Source of the DNA: Toxorhynchites rutilus septentrionalis
Taxonomy: Eukaryota; Arthropoda; Insecta; Diptera; Culicidae
Direction: 5' to 3'
NCBI RefSeq assembly: GCF_029784135.1
Contig: NC_073745.1
Location: forward strand, 308,650,834-308,714,833
Length of the DNA: 64,000 bases
Positions 33,001-42,617 of this stretch are shown here, one piece after another. Made by a program: the position numbers and the translations under genes. Each line of letters opens with the position of its first letter. Position 1 is the stretch's first letter. The notes under the pieces are model-generated. The model saw only the letters and a list, made by a program, of their open reading frames with translations. It had not been told where the DNA came from and ran no database searches.

Positions 33001-36000
33001 GCATGAACCTAAGACAAGTCAAAAACATGTTCTTTGATAAAATGGCGACCGTTTGAACCAAAAAATGTTGTTTACAAGGCTTTTTTTTTAATTTTTTTTT
33101 TAATTTCTAGACTAGAATACTGCCTTAATTAAAGATCCGTTATATGCGAGTAGGAGTAATGAGAAATGTTTATGACGAGTGTGGAAAATCGGTGACGTCA
33201 TTTACTCAATTATTTCAAAAAATAAAATAAATAAAGAGTGAATAATGTTTATTATGAAGCTCTATTTATTCAAAGTCTGAATACACTGTAAATCTTGCTA
33301 TAGCGCTCCAATCGGTCCTATCGGTTAAGAATGTTTTGCCAGCAAATTGTTTGTAATTTGTATCTGTGGAAAACAGGGTTTTCGTTGCTCGAGAACCCGC
33401 AAGGAAAAGTACCTGAAGGAACGCATTTTACTATACCACATTCAAAGTGGAGAGACACCGCAGAGTCATCATCACAACGGTAATTTCTTCGAAAAGTTTC
33501 TCGACCCACTCAATTGCCACAATTACGTTCAAATTCGCATGCAAAAGCTAAAAAGGAGTGGCAAGGCGTTTCTAAATGCTGCAGATATAAAAAGATGGTG
33601 GAATGAAATTGTCGCTCAGGTTGTCCAATAGAGTGTAAACAAGTTACGCGAGGATTGTCCATCAAGTCGAAATAACTTATCGATACTTTCGCTGAAAGTT
33701 GGCATCCCCATCGCATAACATATACGAACTCCATAGTAATGGGCTTCGAAAGTGATTTGGGCATTTTGTGAATTGAGAAAAGGTAGTAAAATAATAATAA
33801 TAGAATACAATAATAGCAAATAAACGGTAAATTGACTTACAGAAATGAAACCAATAAATTTTTTTAATGAAAAGTTTTAATTGCATTAAAGAAAATATGT
33901 TTTCAAATGTAGTCGAAACTGATTCGAATCAAACCAGGACAATCGGATGAAGAGAACCAAGGTGAGATAAAAAAAAATCCACAATAGATGTCATTACATA
34001 GATGGAACAAAGCGAAACCACGGCGGAGAAGTTATACCGGTGGCGCACAATCACCAAATAGATGAGAAGTTCTACTAGTACATTACGGTGACTATTGTTT
34101 TAAAATGCTGCCATCGCAGCGGCAGAGCATAACTGAGCAATGAGAAGGACACTGCAAAACGATTTTCACTGCAGAATCCATTGTTTGGTTTGGGAGACAC
34201 CTGCTTTGAAGCGCTCTTTGCACACGAATCACAGATTTTCCTCTTTCTATTTTCGGCGGCGAGAAAATTACTGCTCTTGCAACAATGAACCTCTCATTTT
34301 TTTTTTGCATGTGAATGCAATTTACCGGAGTTGGCAGCTTGGGAGATTACCTCCTTTCGGCAAACCGTACGAAAATGATGTTTTTATGGGCGCTTTTACT
34401 GCTACAGTCTCGTTCCTGATTTAAAAATGTTGTTGACTGAGGGAAAAAATCAAGTTTGACAAAAGCATTTATCTCCGAATAATTTCATTATTCCGATCCG
34501 GGGAAAAAGGACCGAAACTGCCACACCACGTTACATTATCAATCTGTGCCACGGCCACCACCGTCGTTTGCCCGGTTGCACTCAATGCTTCAATCAGCAC
34601 TCATTTCCCAATCGGAGGCAGCTCATAAAACACTCAACAGTCGTAAAATAGCACACCGCTGCTGCTCTCTCCACGGTTCGTTTGCCGGATCCTGATGTGA
34701 ATTGATGATGATGCTCCTTTTGCGAGCACAAAAGCCGAAAGCTTCCATCACAAAGATCCCCCTCCTGTTCGCACGAAACATCCTTCCGGCGAGTGAGTAT
34801 CGGAGGGGCGCTTTGCAGTAAAATTTCTGCTGCTCGCAAACGGAAAAACGAGATGGCCCCATAAAAGGCAAATTAAACCTCTTTTATGCCGAAGGAGGAA
34901 GCTGCCGAAGATTCACATCGGAGAGCATCTCTGTGCATCTCTGCTGGCGGGGGAGTGGGAGAAGGTGGGGAACGATCGAGCATAACAATAATTTTCAAAC
35001 GATAAACTCTGGAAAACGTTAAGTGATGATTATATTCACTTTTCGGCACCTTCGGCTGTGGCAGATCTTCTGTGTATCGGAGTGTTCGGTTCTTTCAATG
35101 AGCAAGGAAAGGAATGATTCTATGCTCGCAGAAGGTGCAGAAGCTTAAAGTTGTTTGGCTGTGCATCGATGCCTCTAGGAGTACTTGGGAGAAATCTTTT
35201 CTACTTACAGAGAGCATCCCTTCTTTGCGGTGAATAAGGATGCCGCCTTTCTGTGAACGGCAAGGTTATAAACTGATTTGGTGAAAGTTGTTCATTTCGA
35301 ACACCCGCAAACAGCACACAGACAACATAGGGGGCGTTATGAGCTGTGCTATCAAAGGGTGCATTCCATTGATAGAAGAGAATTCACAGTTGGTGGGAAG
35401 AGGGACCACTTACATATTTTTGCGATTCTTTAAACGGAACTTCGTCATTTTATACACCGGATTCACGTTCCCATTCCGAGTCAAATGCACATCCAGAACT
35501 GACTAATAATTATTCATTTCTTTGAATCACAAGTACTTCCAAGACAATAAATATTCTCATAAGATTGTTCTGATTATATCGTTTAGAACGTGATTATTAT
35601 AACGGGTCTTTCATTAAGGACTAGTCAACTTTTTTTAATAAAACACATGTATTGAGATATTGAGTTCAAATTTATTCTAGTTGTAATTGAACTCTTACAT
35701 TTTAAGAATGAAATTCGATTTCGGTCATATCGAGAAACGAATCGTCCGATTTGAGCTGTCTTTATTTTGATGTATTCGTCTCTGCCTGTAAAACAATATT
35801 ACGGAAAGAAAAATCGGAAAAAAAATCGGAAAACTCTGAAGGAAGGTTGGAAAATTAGAAAAATTGAATTCCCATATTTCAACAATGACATCGTTACAAG
35901 TCCAAATGGATTTCGCGTTTGCGGAATTAAGCTTCGTATTCCGTGAAGCGAAAATGGCAATGGATGTTATTTGCAAGTGAATCAAGAATTTTCAACGAAA

Positions 36001-36019
36001 ATTGTGTCAGAAAACAAAT
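33001..36019. other. Unique stretch, no gene called
   Basis: 33347-33631 is an open frame of 94 codons (KLKRSGKAFLNAADIKRWWN near its end) that might be coding but has no recognised family or splice context. 33640-35500 is a mix of AT- and GC-rich single-copy-looking sequence with frames on both strands. No repeat ends were recognised. Confidence 0.35.
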
Positions 36020-37010
36020 TCATATAATAATGACGTGTTTTGGTAGAAGTAATAGGAAATTTATGGTAAAATTGAAATTGCAAAGGGCCAATTAGAGAAT
36101 TAATCAATGGAGAGTTCTGCGATTGAAACCACGAACGTTCGCTTATAGCGAATTCGTTTTTGTGTAGTTTCAATCCCAGTGCCGCACTAACTGCTGTCAA
36201 AACGTTTTTTTATTCACTCAGTTTCACACTCAGTGTCGCACTAGTTCGCCCCGAAAGCTGTTAGTTTCGCACTGAGATGTTTCACGGGTTGGCACTCGGG
36301 CTCACCAATACAACTATACTGAACTGTCAAGTTCCGAGTATTGTTTTGGAAAATCTAAAAATAAAGACTATGAAAATGGAGAACCTGCTGCTTTTGCTTT
36401 TGTGTTATTGAAATCGTAATCCAATTCGGATTCTGATTTTGAAGAGTATATTCGAGTAGACGGCATTAAGCTACGTGTGCTTTCATTGGGAGGCGGAAAT
36501 AATGATGGATATTCAGATGGAATAAACCAGCTTTCAAAATCAAAAATATGAATGAAAATTAACTTCAACGTATCGAATATTTATTTTATGTGATGAAATA
36601 AGAGGTTTTTTCCGATATCGCAGAAGCATATTGAACGAAAACTAATGATGATTTTATATTAGAACTACATGTGTTAGGTAATCAAACAATATGAAGTAAA
36701 AATTTTCATTCAAACTTTTATTTGTTTACACTGCACTTGGCCCTTCTGATCTGATAGAGAATAATTTACCTCCTCAAGCACTAATATCGCAACCAGACGT
36801 CAACACTGTACATTTGTCGTCGCAAATATTAACAAATCAGACTATTTAACGCACACCAACAAACCACCGCTTTCGTGAAACTGAAAACGTTTTTTAATTA
36901 CAGAGTCAGTTTGGCACTGACTCAGTTTTAAAAACGAATTCGCTATTAGTAACAAAGCATGAATGTTCGAAAGAATTCATATAAGAAAAATAGCTAGTTT
37001 TTAATAATTA
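36020..37010. mobile_element. Helitron-like fragment split by a MITE
   Basis: 36035-36145 matches 12755-12860 of the Helitron-like element ('ttttggtagaagta', 'ctgtgattgaa(c)cc...gaacgt.cgctta'). The similarity resumes at about 36946 ('gtaa..a..g..tgaatgttcg') after the inserted MITE. The GGGTCAGCTAG end is not present. Confidence 0.5.
36148..36943. mobile_element. TA-flanked MITE with GCGAATTCGTTTTT ends
   Basis: Ends GCGAATTCGTTTTT and AAAAACGAATTCGC are exact inverse copies. Weaker inverted similarity continues inward (ACTCAGTTTCAC / GTGAAACTGAAAACG). TA lies at 36146-36147 and 36944-36945. It is about 796 bp and non-coding. It is inserted within Helitron-like sequence, which gives an empty-site comparison at about 12850. 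Confidence 0.85.
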
Positions 37011-37319
37011 CTAAGCGTTGTTCGTTCGTGTATTTCATCATGATGAAAAAGTTGGGTTTGACTAATGTTTTGACGATGACATATCACTAAAATGTTTTAA
37101 CCCTTTATATGGCCATGGAAACTAGGCAAGAATCGATTCAAACTTCAGAGAACATAATCCTTACATGAGGAAGAACAAATATTTACCTTTGATAAGAAAA
37201 AACTATTGAACCAATAAAAAAATGATGGCGATATAGTTGCTACTGCTCGTTAACCCCTAAAACACTGTTTGTAGCTGTCTTGTAAGCTCACTTTATTGCG
37301 CCTTCGGTTATGCCGATCC

Positions 37320-37490
37320 GATCTTTGTTTCAAAGAGGCTTTAAACTTTTCAGTTCATTCGCCTCTAGCCCTGAGAAGAGCCATTGAAGACCAGCATTGA
37401 TGAGGCTGGTGTACTTGATGGTTATACAGGTAACAGGTAATGAATTAGAGAGACTTTAAACTCTGAGAGTTCATTCGTCTCTATGGTTAT
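37320..37490 (-). repeat. Histone-like 3' end, two tandem pieces
   Basis: Minus strand GGCTCTTCTCAGGGCT (37364-37379) is a histone-type stem-loop variant, followed by AGAGGCGAATGAACTGAAAAG and TTTAAAGCCTCTTT. A second, shorter copy without the stem-loop is at 37446-37485. Related to 15186-15245, 16775-16815 and 58360-58470. Confidence 0.55.
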
Positions 37491-37849
37491 ACAAAAATTA
37501 AACCATTATTTGTAGTGCAGCGATACCGATTATTTCAGCGATTTACAATGTTTCTAGTGTAGCGGAAAAAAACTGTTTTTTATATAGAGCAGTGGTGGCC
37601 AGGTATAGACATGGTACGGGACGCATTAAAATTTTCATTGTAGCCGCGGGCCGCAAAGATTTTTTCTCACTACTTTTCAGAGTTAAATGTAAAATATACG
37701 TATGTATTCAACTGGTACTTTTTTTGACTCACTTTTTATGTTAAATTAGAAAGCATTCAGTTCTATACCTGTAAAATTCATTACTCGAGAAGAAAATGAG
37801 ATAAAAACCCAAAAGATTTATTGAAGGAAGTATCCAGAATTAACCTTTT

Positions 37850-38450
37850 TGGCAAAATTATTCGACCATCTCTTCGAAAACGCTAAGGCCGGTCGTCAAT
37901 TGCTGCAGCTTCTCGATAGAATTCTTTGACTATCGATAATTCTAATGAGAACGTTCACAGGTACGCTCCTCCAACTTGGTCCAAAGTGAATAATCCCATG
38001 GATTGGCAAATGGCCAATCATTTGCGGAGATGAAGTCTGATAGGTTCGCTGCTAGTCTCGTTTTTCAACCGTTCTAATAGTTGTTTTGCATCATTCCAAA
38101 CATATTCGCTTCAATCTGGGCGTCAATAAATGACTCACATATCGATGTACACACCAATAAAATTATCCAATTCAATCTGACTGATGAACGATTTTGTTCA
38201 TCATGTTACGTTGAACGCGTTCATCAACAACATAGATAACATTGTGCAGCCGTATCGACCTCGGACGTCCCTTTTTGGGACACCCACATCAGCTGTTTCT
38301 TTGTACTGTTGTAATGTACGGAACACGAATGGTTCATTGATAGAAAACGGTTTGAGCAACTCGTAGATCTGTTTTGCCTGTTTTCTGCGTTTAAATAACG
38401 TGACAGTTGCCATAAGCTTCTCGTACAGAATGAACTTCATCGTTGCTAAG
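37850..38450 (-). pseudogene. mariner/Tc1-type transposase with internal deletion
   Basis: N-terminal helix-turn-helix at 38440-38200 on minus: LFKRRKQAKQIYELLKPFSI followed by NEPFVFRTLQQYKET, typical of mariner-type proteins. C-terminal part at about 38080-37860: NDWPFANPWDYSLWTKLEER, a decayed WPxxSPDLNPxDYxxW motif. The catalytic middle is missing. It lies between the hAT transposase remnant and the left hAT end. Confidence 0.65.
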
Positions 38451-38513
38451 AAATCGAACAAGTAAATACTGATGGGACCACGAAATTTGATGAGAGTGAA
38501 GAAGGACATCGAA

Positions 38514-38990
38514 CTACACGACTGCAGTGTTACCACTTCTCTTCGCTCCAAATCTGGTAGATCTGGTAATATGTTGAGTATGTTTTATTAGTTCTGGTAA
38601 TCGCGCTTCTGGAACACATCTGGAGTAGAAATCCAAGACATAGTGGTTTTCAAATTTGTCACGCAGCTCTAAATCACACTGCGTTTCAATGAGTTCCATC
38701 TGCATGTTTTCAGTTACATGTACATCGTCAAAACGAAATGGTGTAGAGAAAATTGGAGAATTCTTTCATGTGTTTTGATGTACCAAAATCTGCGAGAAAA
38801 ATCTGCATTAATCAACTGGAGTGCGTCAACACTTATCCTAGTTGTCGACACTTGAAAAATTATCAATGTCAGATAATAGGTAGAATGAAAATTTCCCATT
38901 TGTTGTTCGAGGAGAAAAAAAAGGAAAAACAGAAAAAAAAAATTTTAACTCACGATGATCCAATGCGTGCGAGTTGATTGATGATTTGGA
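38514..38990 (-). pseudogene. hAT transposase remnant (GTF2IRD2/ZBED5-like type)
   Basis: Minus strand MQMELIETQCDLELRDKFEN and DFYSRCVPEARLPELIKHTQ match the conserved region near the C-terminus of this hAT subgroup, whose hallmark is ELIxLQCDxxLKxKF followed by FYxxL. The next part, which should read FGSTYxCEQLFS, is degraded. Upstream (38714-38899) the frame SRRFWYIKTHERILQFSLHH is also typical. Stops and shifts separate the pieces. Confidence 0.65.
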
Positions 38991-39571
38991 CGATGTCCTT
39001 CAAGACATCCTCGATGCCTACATTCAAGTAGAAAAAGGCAAGCCAATTCCTCGGTAACATCGAAATCCTTCTCTCATCACCACTGAATAAAGTACATAGT
39101 CGGGAGCTCGTGCTTTCAAACTTTCAAACAAACAATTTTCGCTCCTAATTCAACCAACTTTCCAGCACACGATGTGGCAACTTATCCATTTTTGACGCAT
39201 GTTTCGACTCATATTTTCGTTTCAGATTGAACCTTCAAAATAGCAGCAGTTTCATTACAAATCAAATAAACCATTTTCTGTTTTATGCACGTAAAAAAGT
39301 ATATTTCAGAAATTCTCCCTGGAATACACGTCCTTCGTCAGCCACTTTTCCTTCTTTACTAGTGCAGGCTTCTATTTTGCTTTAAATTACACAACACACG
39401 TCACAGCGATAGAAAAGCGATTGTCAATAAACACTGGAATGGTGAACGAACTCGACTGCCCTCTAATGACGATCGAATGAATTTTCTCAAAAACTTTCTC
39501 TCTCTCTTATGTACTCACGCTTAGATACAGCCGGTTCTCTCTCATAAGACTCTTGAAAATGCTTCCAGCAG

Positions 39572-39845
39572 TTAAGCCCGGTTTATAGATTATCAGTTAA
39601 TCGGTTACGAGTAAACGCCAAACGATTCGAAGAATTACGAACGTACCCATACTACGAATTTTGACATTTGATTTGCATGTATGGGGCAACTCGCAACCGA
39701 GCTACTTCAAATTTTTTTGGCTACTCGCCCGTTAACCCTATACATACAAATCAAATATCAAATTTCATGGTATGGGTACGTTCGTAATTCTTCGGATCGT
39801 TTGACGTTTACTCGCAGCGGAGTAACTGCTTATAAACCTGGTTTT
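39572..39845. mobile_element. Foldback MITE (long inverted repeat)
   Basis: Two arms of about 110 bp are inverted copies of each other: AAGCCCGGTTTATA...GAATTACGAACGTACCCATA, then a short loop near 39690-39740, and the inverse TATGGGTACGTTCGTAATTC...TATAAACCTGG. It lies inside the hAT element. Confidence 0.8.
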
Positions 39846-40087
39846 ACTGTCGTTACTTGCACGAATTTATGCGAGTGTGAGCAGTACACTACCAAACACG
39901 TGAAAAAGTTCTTTGAGTACTAACGGGAACAATTCTCAGAAGGTTGAATTAGCACTGAACAAACGGAAAAGAAAACTGAAAATAATCACCTTGGATACAC
40001 ACGATCAACAAGAATTACTCACAAAGTTATTTTCATTCTATTGTATGGAAGAATTTTCGACTATATTCTAAATTTAAATCATTAGAT

Positions 40088-40752
40088 TTTGACGTAGGAT
40101 TACGTCTTTCGGGAACATATTGGGGTACAAATTGAAAAATGAAAATCGATCGCATCGTGAAAAATGTCCAATTTCAAACGCTTGTTACTCATTCATTTCA
40201 TGGTGGATTGATGAGATTTTTGCATCAAACGATTACGGCACTCCATAACAATTTTTCACATTGAATAAAATAGTATATATCATATAACTAACTATCGAAC
40301 AATTGAAAAAATTCAACCCCTATCCAAACAGAGAGCATAGAAGTTGAGCAGTCAAAATGCGAGATGTGTCTCACATCGAGCTTCTATGGCAGCATAAGCA
40401 GCGGCAAACAGTAGCAACGGTTGTTGAAACCGGTCTACTACTAGTGGCAGAAGCAAGCATCACGAGCGGATCGTTTCAGGCACGCTCTCTCCGTCAGAAG
40501 TGCGAGAACGTTTCTTGGCATCGTGAAAGTGCAGTATCGAATCTGAGCGGCCAACAATTAAGCTGTGTCTCACATAAGTGGCAGTAGCAGCAGCAGCGGC
40601 GGTAAACATCGAGGCTGAACCTCAACAATCGAGCTGTGTCTCGCATCGGTTCACTACTGTTGGCAACAACAAACATCATGAGTAGAGAGTATCAGGCATG
40701 CTCTCTTTCTCTACTGCTGCTGCTGCTACTGCTACTGCTACTCAGTCAGATT

Positions 40753-40757
<5 letters not shown>
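40088..40757 (+). repeat. Duplicated block C + CAG-rich leader-like unit, copy 1
   Basis: Begins with palindrome TTGACGTAGGATTACGTC and block C (to 40325), then a CAG/GCA-rich segment ('ctcacatcgagcttctatgg', 'gtggcagtagcagcagcagc', 'caacaatcgagctgtgtctc'). The whole unit recurs at 41278-42116. Copy 1 ends in a (TA)n run where copy 2 continues into the H4 pseudogene. Confidence 0.85.

Positions 40758-40839
<82 letters not shown>
40758..40839. repeat. (TA)n microsatellite
   Basis: Uninterrupted TA dinucleotides over about 82 bp. Confidence 0.97.
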
Positions 40840-40842
<3 letters not shown>

Positions 40843-41277
40843 AAACGGCTCCGGTCATGCCTCAAGGAATTTTCTAAAATAATATTTTGCCGATGCCTTT
40901 GCGCGAACTACACGGGCGAGTAGCACCATAATAGCAAATCAAATGATGTCGATGTTCGTGATATGGGTGCTCCGCCGAAGTGCTACCCCTGTACGGAGCA
41001 CTGCGCCGAAAAGTATGCACATCGCGCTGGTGTGATCGAAGAGCAGTATGAATTTCATGTCGTCTAAAGACAACGCTCGTACACACAGCTCGTCGCGCGG
41101 ATGTCGTCTATAGACGACGCTCGTAACGGAAGGGTTAACCATCAATAACTACGCTTGGCAACATTGACATCTGGCAATTTTCATATATGATTTTTCCCCC
41201 GCATGTTAAAAGTGGTTTTTCATGTACATAAAAGCGCAGCGTAGTATGTCAACTGCTTCCCGGTTAGAAAATTAATG
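40840..41277. other. Spacer between the two CAG-rich units
   Basis: Contains a palindromic word TGTCGTCTATAGACGACG (41100-41117) and a related TGTCGTCTAAAGACAACG (41058-41075), a small internal repeat. Otherwise unrecognised. Confidence 0.4.
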
Positions 41278-42116
41278 AGCGACCCGTCCAATTTCAAAAG
41301 TTTATTGCTCATTCATTTCATGATGGATTGATGAGATGTTTGCATCATACGTTGTCGGCACTCCATAATAATTTTTCACATTGAATAAAATAATATATAT
41401 CATGTAACTAACAATCGAACAATTAAAATATCTCAACCACTATCCAAACAGAAGATACCTAGGCCTGATTGATCGAAATTGACGTCATTTCTTTTTCGCG
41501 CCCGATTCGTTCGTTCACCGGCTAGCTGCATGACAAATCGAGTAGGAGGCGCCTACTTCACACATACCAAATGATATAAAAGGATGGAGCGTTCGTGGAT
41601 TTTATTCACTTTTAAAACGGACGTGGAACGGACAACAGTGGAGAGCAGCAGCAGTGGACGCGGCTAATATATAGACGAGCATCGAAACTGTGTGGTCAAT
41701 AGGCTAGCTGTGCCTCACATCAAGCTTCTATGGCAGTATAAGCATCGGCAAACTACTACTACTCTACTAGTGGCAGCAGCAAGCATCGCGAGCGGAGCAT
41801 TTCGGGCACGCTCTCTCCATCAGAAGTGCGAGCACACGCTTCTTGGAATCGTGAAAGTGCTGCAGTGAACTTCAAGACGAGCATCGAATCTGGGCGGCCA
41901 ACAATTGAGCTGTGTCTCATATCGAACTTAAGTGGCAGTAGCAGCAGCAGCGGCGGTAAACATCGAAGCCTAACATCAACAATCGAGCTGTGTCCCGCAT
42001 CGGTCCAGTACTGATGCCAACAGCAAACATCATGAGCAGAAAGTTTCAGGCATGTTCTCTCTTTCTGTTGATGCTGCTGCTCAGTCAGATTTCTCATTTT
42101 GTTCGGCGCTCAGATC
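41278..42116 (+). repeat. Duplicated block C + CAG-rich leader-like unit, copy 2
   Basis: Matches 40088-40757 with an extra ~180 bp (41456-41640) that carries a TATA box. Runs through the same CAG-rich segment and ends just before the H4-like leader (42117-42176). Confidence 0.85.
41575..41610 (+). promoter_or_regulatory. TATA + initiator-like core promoter
   Basis: TATAAAAGG begins at 41575, and TCACT (41606-41610) lies 33 nt downstream, the spacing of an insect TATA/Inr core promoter. It lies upstream of the H4 pseudogene, but about 600 bp away, much farther than in real histone genes. The CAG-rich unit may have been inserted between them. Confidence 0.4.
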
Positions 42117-42176
42117 GGTAAACATATATGTTTTTAGTGTTTTAAGTGTGGTCACATCAGTTTAACATCAACCAAC

Positions 42177-42296
42177 ATGACTTCATGCGGCAAGGAAGGC
42201 AAAGGAGGATCGAAGCGTATCGCAAGGTTCTACATGACAATATCCAGTGTATCAAACACGCTATTCGCCGTTTAGCTCGACGTGATAGTGTCAACG
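42177..42296 (+). pseudogene. Histone H4 pseudogene (5' part only)
   Basis: ATG (42177) begins MTSCGKEGKGG, a decayed H4 N-terminus with an internal four-codon deletion. After a one-base loss near 42218, the other frame gives RKVLHDNIQCIKHAIRRLAR followed by RDSVN. This is the H4 core segment around residues 20-47, with substitutions. Beyond 42296 the similarity ends abruptly, so the C-terminal half of H4 is missing. It cannot encode a histone. Confidence 0.9.
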
Positions 42297-42407
42297 AAAA
42301 CCAAATCTCGTAAACGTGCCTCGGAGCTGAAACAACTTTCTATCACTGATACCGAAACTCGAACGAACTGGTGAAATGAACAAAAATACCCAACAACCAA
42401 ACCACAC

Positions 42408-42423
42408 GGCCCTTTTCAGGGCC
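42408..42423 (+). terminator. Perfect histone mRNA 3' stem-loop
   Basis: GGCCCTTTTCAGGGCC is exactly the canonical metazoan replication-dependent histone stem-loop (six-base stem, four-base loop). It is preceded by ACCACAC and followed by ATCAGATCATTATCAAAGAG, a plausible purine-rich downstream element. It lies 111 bp after the H4 remnant, on the same strand. Confidence 0.92.
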
Positions 42424-42560
42424 ATCAGATCATTATCAAAGAGTTTAACAGTATATTTTTTCAAACATCCAAAATCAGCCTAACAGATAGCCTAACGTAA
42501 TCCTACGTCAACTATGCGGTCGTGTCTCGGACACAACCTTCTGTGACTTTTTTTTTTTTC
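42424..42560 (+). repeat. Histone 3' spacer (block B) with two palindromes
   Basis: After the stem-loop comes the palindrome ACGTAATCCTACGT (42495-42508). The hairpin with arms GGTCGTGTC and GACACAACC (42518-42538) and a T-run follow. The order is the same at 27598-27750 (inverted), with partial copies at 760-925, 16690-16740 and 59270-59340. It runs straight into the right end of the hAT element. Confidence 0.8.
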
Positions 42561-42617
42561 AAATCAGGCTGCGGGCCGCATGAACAACGTTGGAGGGCCG
42601 CTGGTTGGCCACCATTG

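Larger units (their letters stand above)
37590..42617 (-). mobile_element. hAT element of 5,028 bp with nested insertions
   Basis: Left end CAGTGGTGGCCAG (37590) and right end CTGGTTGGCCACCATTG (ending 42617) are inverted. A perfect 8-bp duplication ATATAGAG lies at 37582-37589 and 42618-42625, the hAT target length. GCGGGCCGCA words lie just inside both ends. It carries a broken hAT transposase on minus, a mariner remnant, a foldback MITE, a duplicated CAG-rich block, a histone H4 pseudogene and its 3' end. Confidence 0.9.

Noticed and set aside
33347..33631. 94-codon plus-strand frame as a gene
   Set aside because: Somewhat protein-like at its end, but no family, promoter or splice context; kept only as a note in the unique region.
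40636..40923. 95-codon frame with Leu and Tyr-Ile runs
   Set aside because: Made of a CTG run and the TA microsatellite.
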